From assembly GCF_030271515.1 (NCBI RefSeq), contig NZ_JASCXI010000002.1:186001-250000 (forward strand): a stretch of DNA of 64,000 bases. The letters are read 5' to 3'. Under the pieces are notes generated by a model. That model did not search any database, was not told where the DNA came from, and saw nothing but the letters and a program-made list of their open reading frames with translations. The position numbers and the translations under genes are program-made. The stretch is from Erythrobacter oryzae. Lineage in GTDB: Bacteria > Pseudomonadota > Alphaproteobacteria > Sphingomonadales > Sphingomonadaceae. Shown in pieces: positions 62,821 through 64,000 of this stretch (the first letter of the stretch is position 1; each line of letters opens with the position of its first letter).

Positions 62821-64000
62821 TGAACGCCCCCAACAAGAGCGGCTGGAAGCCCGAGATGCAGATCGCCGAAAGCGGCTTCCTCGGCGGCCCCGTCACCAGC
62901 ACCGGCAACCGCGGGCTGATGCTCGAAGAGCCGCTGCTGTTCGAGATCGGCCGTGCGGATGTGACCGGCGTCGATCTGCCCGAAATCGACCCCGCCGCTC
63001 CGACCCGCCTCGGCGGGCTGGAGCGCAAGGACGCGATCGGCCTCGTCGGCCTGACCGAGCCCGAGACGGTGCGCCACTACACCCGCCTCAGCCGCCAGAA
63101 CTACGGGATCGACCTTGGCTTCTTCCCGCTCGGCAGCTGCACCATGAAGCACAACCCGCGCCTCAACGAGAAGATGGCGCGGCTGCCGGGCTTTGCCGAT
63201 ATCCACCCGCTCGCGCCGCAATCCTCCGTGCAGGGCGCGCTCGAAGTGATCCACCAGCTCGGCCACTGGCTGTGCACGCTGACCGGCATGCCCGCCGTCG
63301 CGATGAGCCCCAAGGCGGGCGCACACGGCGAGCTGTGCGGCATCCTCGCGATCCGCGCCGCGCACGAGGCCCGCGGGGACGCGCGCGAGGTGGTGCTGGT
63401 GCCCGAGAGCGCCCACGGCACCAACCCCGCCACCGCCGCCTTCGCGGGCTACCGGGTGGAGGACATTCCCGCGACCCCCGAAGGCCGCGTGGACGTTGCG
63501 GCATTGAAGGCCCGCCTCGGGCCGGACGTTGCGGGGGTGATGATCACCAACCCCAACACCTGCGGCCTGTTCGAGAAAGACTTCCGCGAGATCGCCGACG
63601 CCGTCCACGCAGCGGGCGGCTATGTCTATTGCGACGGGGCCAACTTCAACGCCATCGTCGGCAAGGTGCGCCCCGGCGACCTCGGGGTCGATGCGATGCA
63701 CATCAACCTGCACAAGACCTTCTCGACCCCGCACGGCGGCGGCGGGCCGGGTTCGGGGCCGGTGGTGCTGTCGGAAGCGCTCGCGCCCTTCGCCCCGCTG
63801 CCCTTCATCCGCCAGACCGATGGGGGCGAGTTCTACCTCGTCGAGGAAGAGAACCGCGAGGAACGCGGCCCGAGCTTCGGCCGCATGACCGCCTTCCACG
63901 GCCAGATGGGCATGTTCACCCGCGCGCTGACCTATATCCTCAGCCACGGGGCCGACGGCCTCAAGCAGGTCGCCGAGGACGCGGTGCTCAACGCCAACTA
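62820..64000 (+). CDS. gcvPB: Glycine dehydrogenase (decarboxylating) subunit 2, cut by window end
   Basis: The PLP-bearing half of the P protein; about 393 residues are visible and the 3' end lies beyond 64000. PLP Lys299 is in MHINLHKTFSTPHGGGGPG. The N-terminus [19 protein letters not shown] and the signature FPLGSCTMKHNPRLNEKMAR are standard. ATG at 62820 shares its A with the gcvPA stop. It completes gcvT-gcvH-X-gcvPA-gcvPB; the L protein is elsewhere. Confidence 0.96.
   Translation, partial: MNAPNKSGWKPEMQIAESGFLGGPVTSTGNRGLMLEEPLLFEIGRADVTGVDLPEIDPAAPTRLGGLERKDAIGLVGLTEPETVRHYTRLSRQNYGIDLGFFPLGSCTMKHNPRLNEKMARLPGFADIHPLAPQSSVQGALEVIHQLGHWLCTLTGMPAVAMSPKAGAHGELCGILAIRAAHEARGDAREVVLVPESAHGTNPATAAFAGYRVEDIPATPEGRVDVAALKARLGPDVAGVMITNPNTCGLFEKDFREIADAVHAAGGYVYCDGANFNAIVGKVRPGDLGVDAMHINLHKTFSTPHGGGGPGSGPVVLSEALAPFAPLPFIRQTDGGEFYLVEEENREERGPSFGRMTAFHGQMGMFTRALTYILSHGADGLKQVAEDAVLNAN

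Overview
The window is high-GC, gene-dense alphaproteobacterial chromosome. It most likely comes from a member of the Sphingomonadales, Erythrobacteraceae-like. The pointers are the PhyR-NepR-EcfG general stress response locus, PHA synthase plus an alanine-rich phasin, a split cobalamin-dependent methionine synthase, the glycine cleavage operon with a two-subunit P protein, and a BciA-type 8-vinyl reductase. BciA would fit an aerobic anoxygenic phototroph, but no other photosynthesis gene is present here.

Layout. 1-2011: thiD (cut by the window edge), a DUF1272 zinc protein and glmM, all minus strand. 2101-2370: a 270-bp nested palindrome (MITE-like) placed directly before a dicarboxylate/amino-acid:cation symporter. 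3744-4409: sodB with its terminator. 4412-6472: a complete IS1595-family element with 25-bp terminal inverted repeats and an 8-bp target duplication (TTTCCTTT), inserted in the T-tract of the sodB terminator. It carries a HEPN-like passenger gene and a small ORF as well as the transposase. 6512-10465: the general stress response locus (ecfG, nepR, CHASE histidine kinase, phyR), with EcfG-type promoters, one of them a symmetrical divergent pair, and a candidate EcfG-dependent sRNA.

10481-20235: YghO-like acyltransferase, fatty acid desaturase, GNAT, lptF-lptG, DUF427, clpS, phasin and phaC, with copies of a dispersed palindromic repeat at gene 3' ends. 20388-24943: aminotransferase, then an unrecognised five-gene cluster (membrane-anchored LuxR-type HTH, helical protein, membrane protein, RadC/JAB protein, solo winged helix), then a crotonase. 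24940-27615: arsenic operon arsR-arsC-acr3-arsH with two operator palindromes. 28621-28826: tRNA-Cys and tRNA-Thr.

28782-33581: a 4.8-kb genomic island bounded by 45-bp direct repeats of the tRNA-Thr(CGU) 3' end. It holds an AlpA/excisionase-type regulator, a solo winged-helix regulator and a DUF1800-DUF1501 pair with a Tat signal, but no integrase. 33683-38396: secreted metzincin-like protein and an envelope glycan cluster (GT2, methyltransferase, GtrA, polytopic membrane protein). 38465-42383: SDR without the usual catalytic residues, D-aminoacylase-type amidohydrolase, MAPEG, BciA.

42380-50239: galactoside utilisation: GH42 and GH36 on one strand, and divergently a sodium:sugar symporter, galT and galK. 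50307-55912: methionine/SAM cycle unit: ArsR-methyltransferase fusion regulator with a palindromic operator, metF, and metH split in two genes. 55932-58711: beta-lactamase-fold hydrolase and a CPA2 antiporter. 58859-64000: tandem glycine riboswitch, gcvT, gcvH, a glycosyltransferase-like gene, gcvPA and gcvPB (cut by the window edge).
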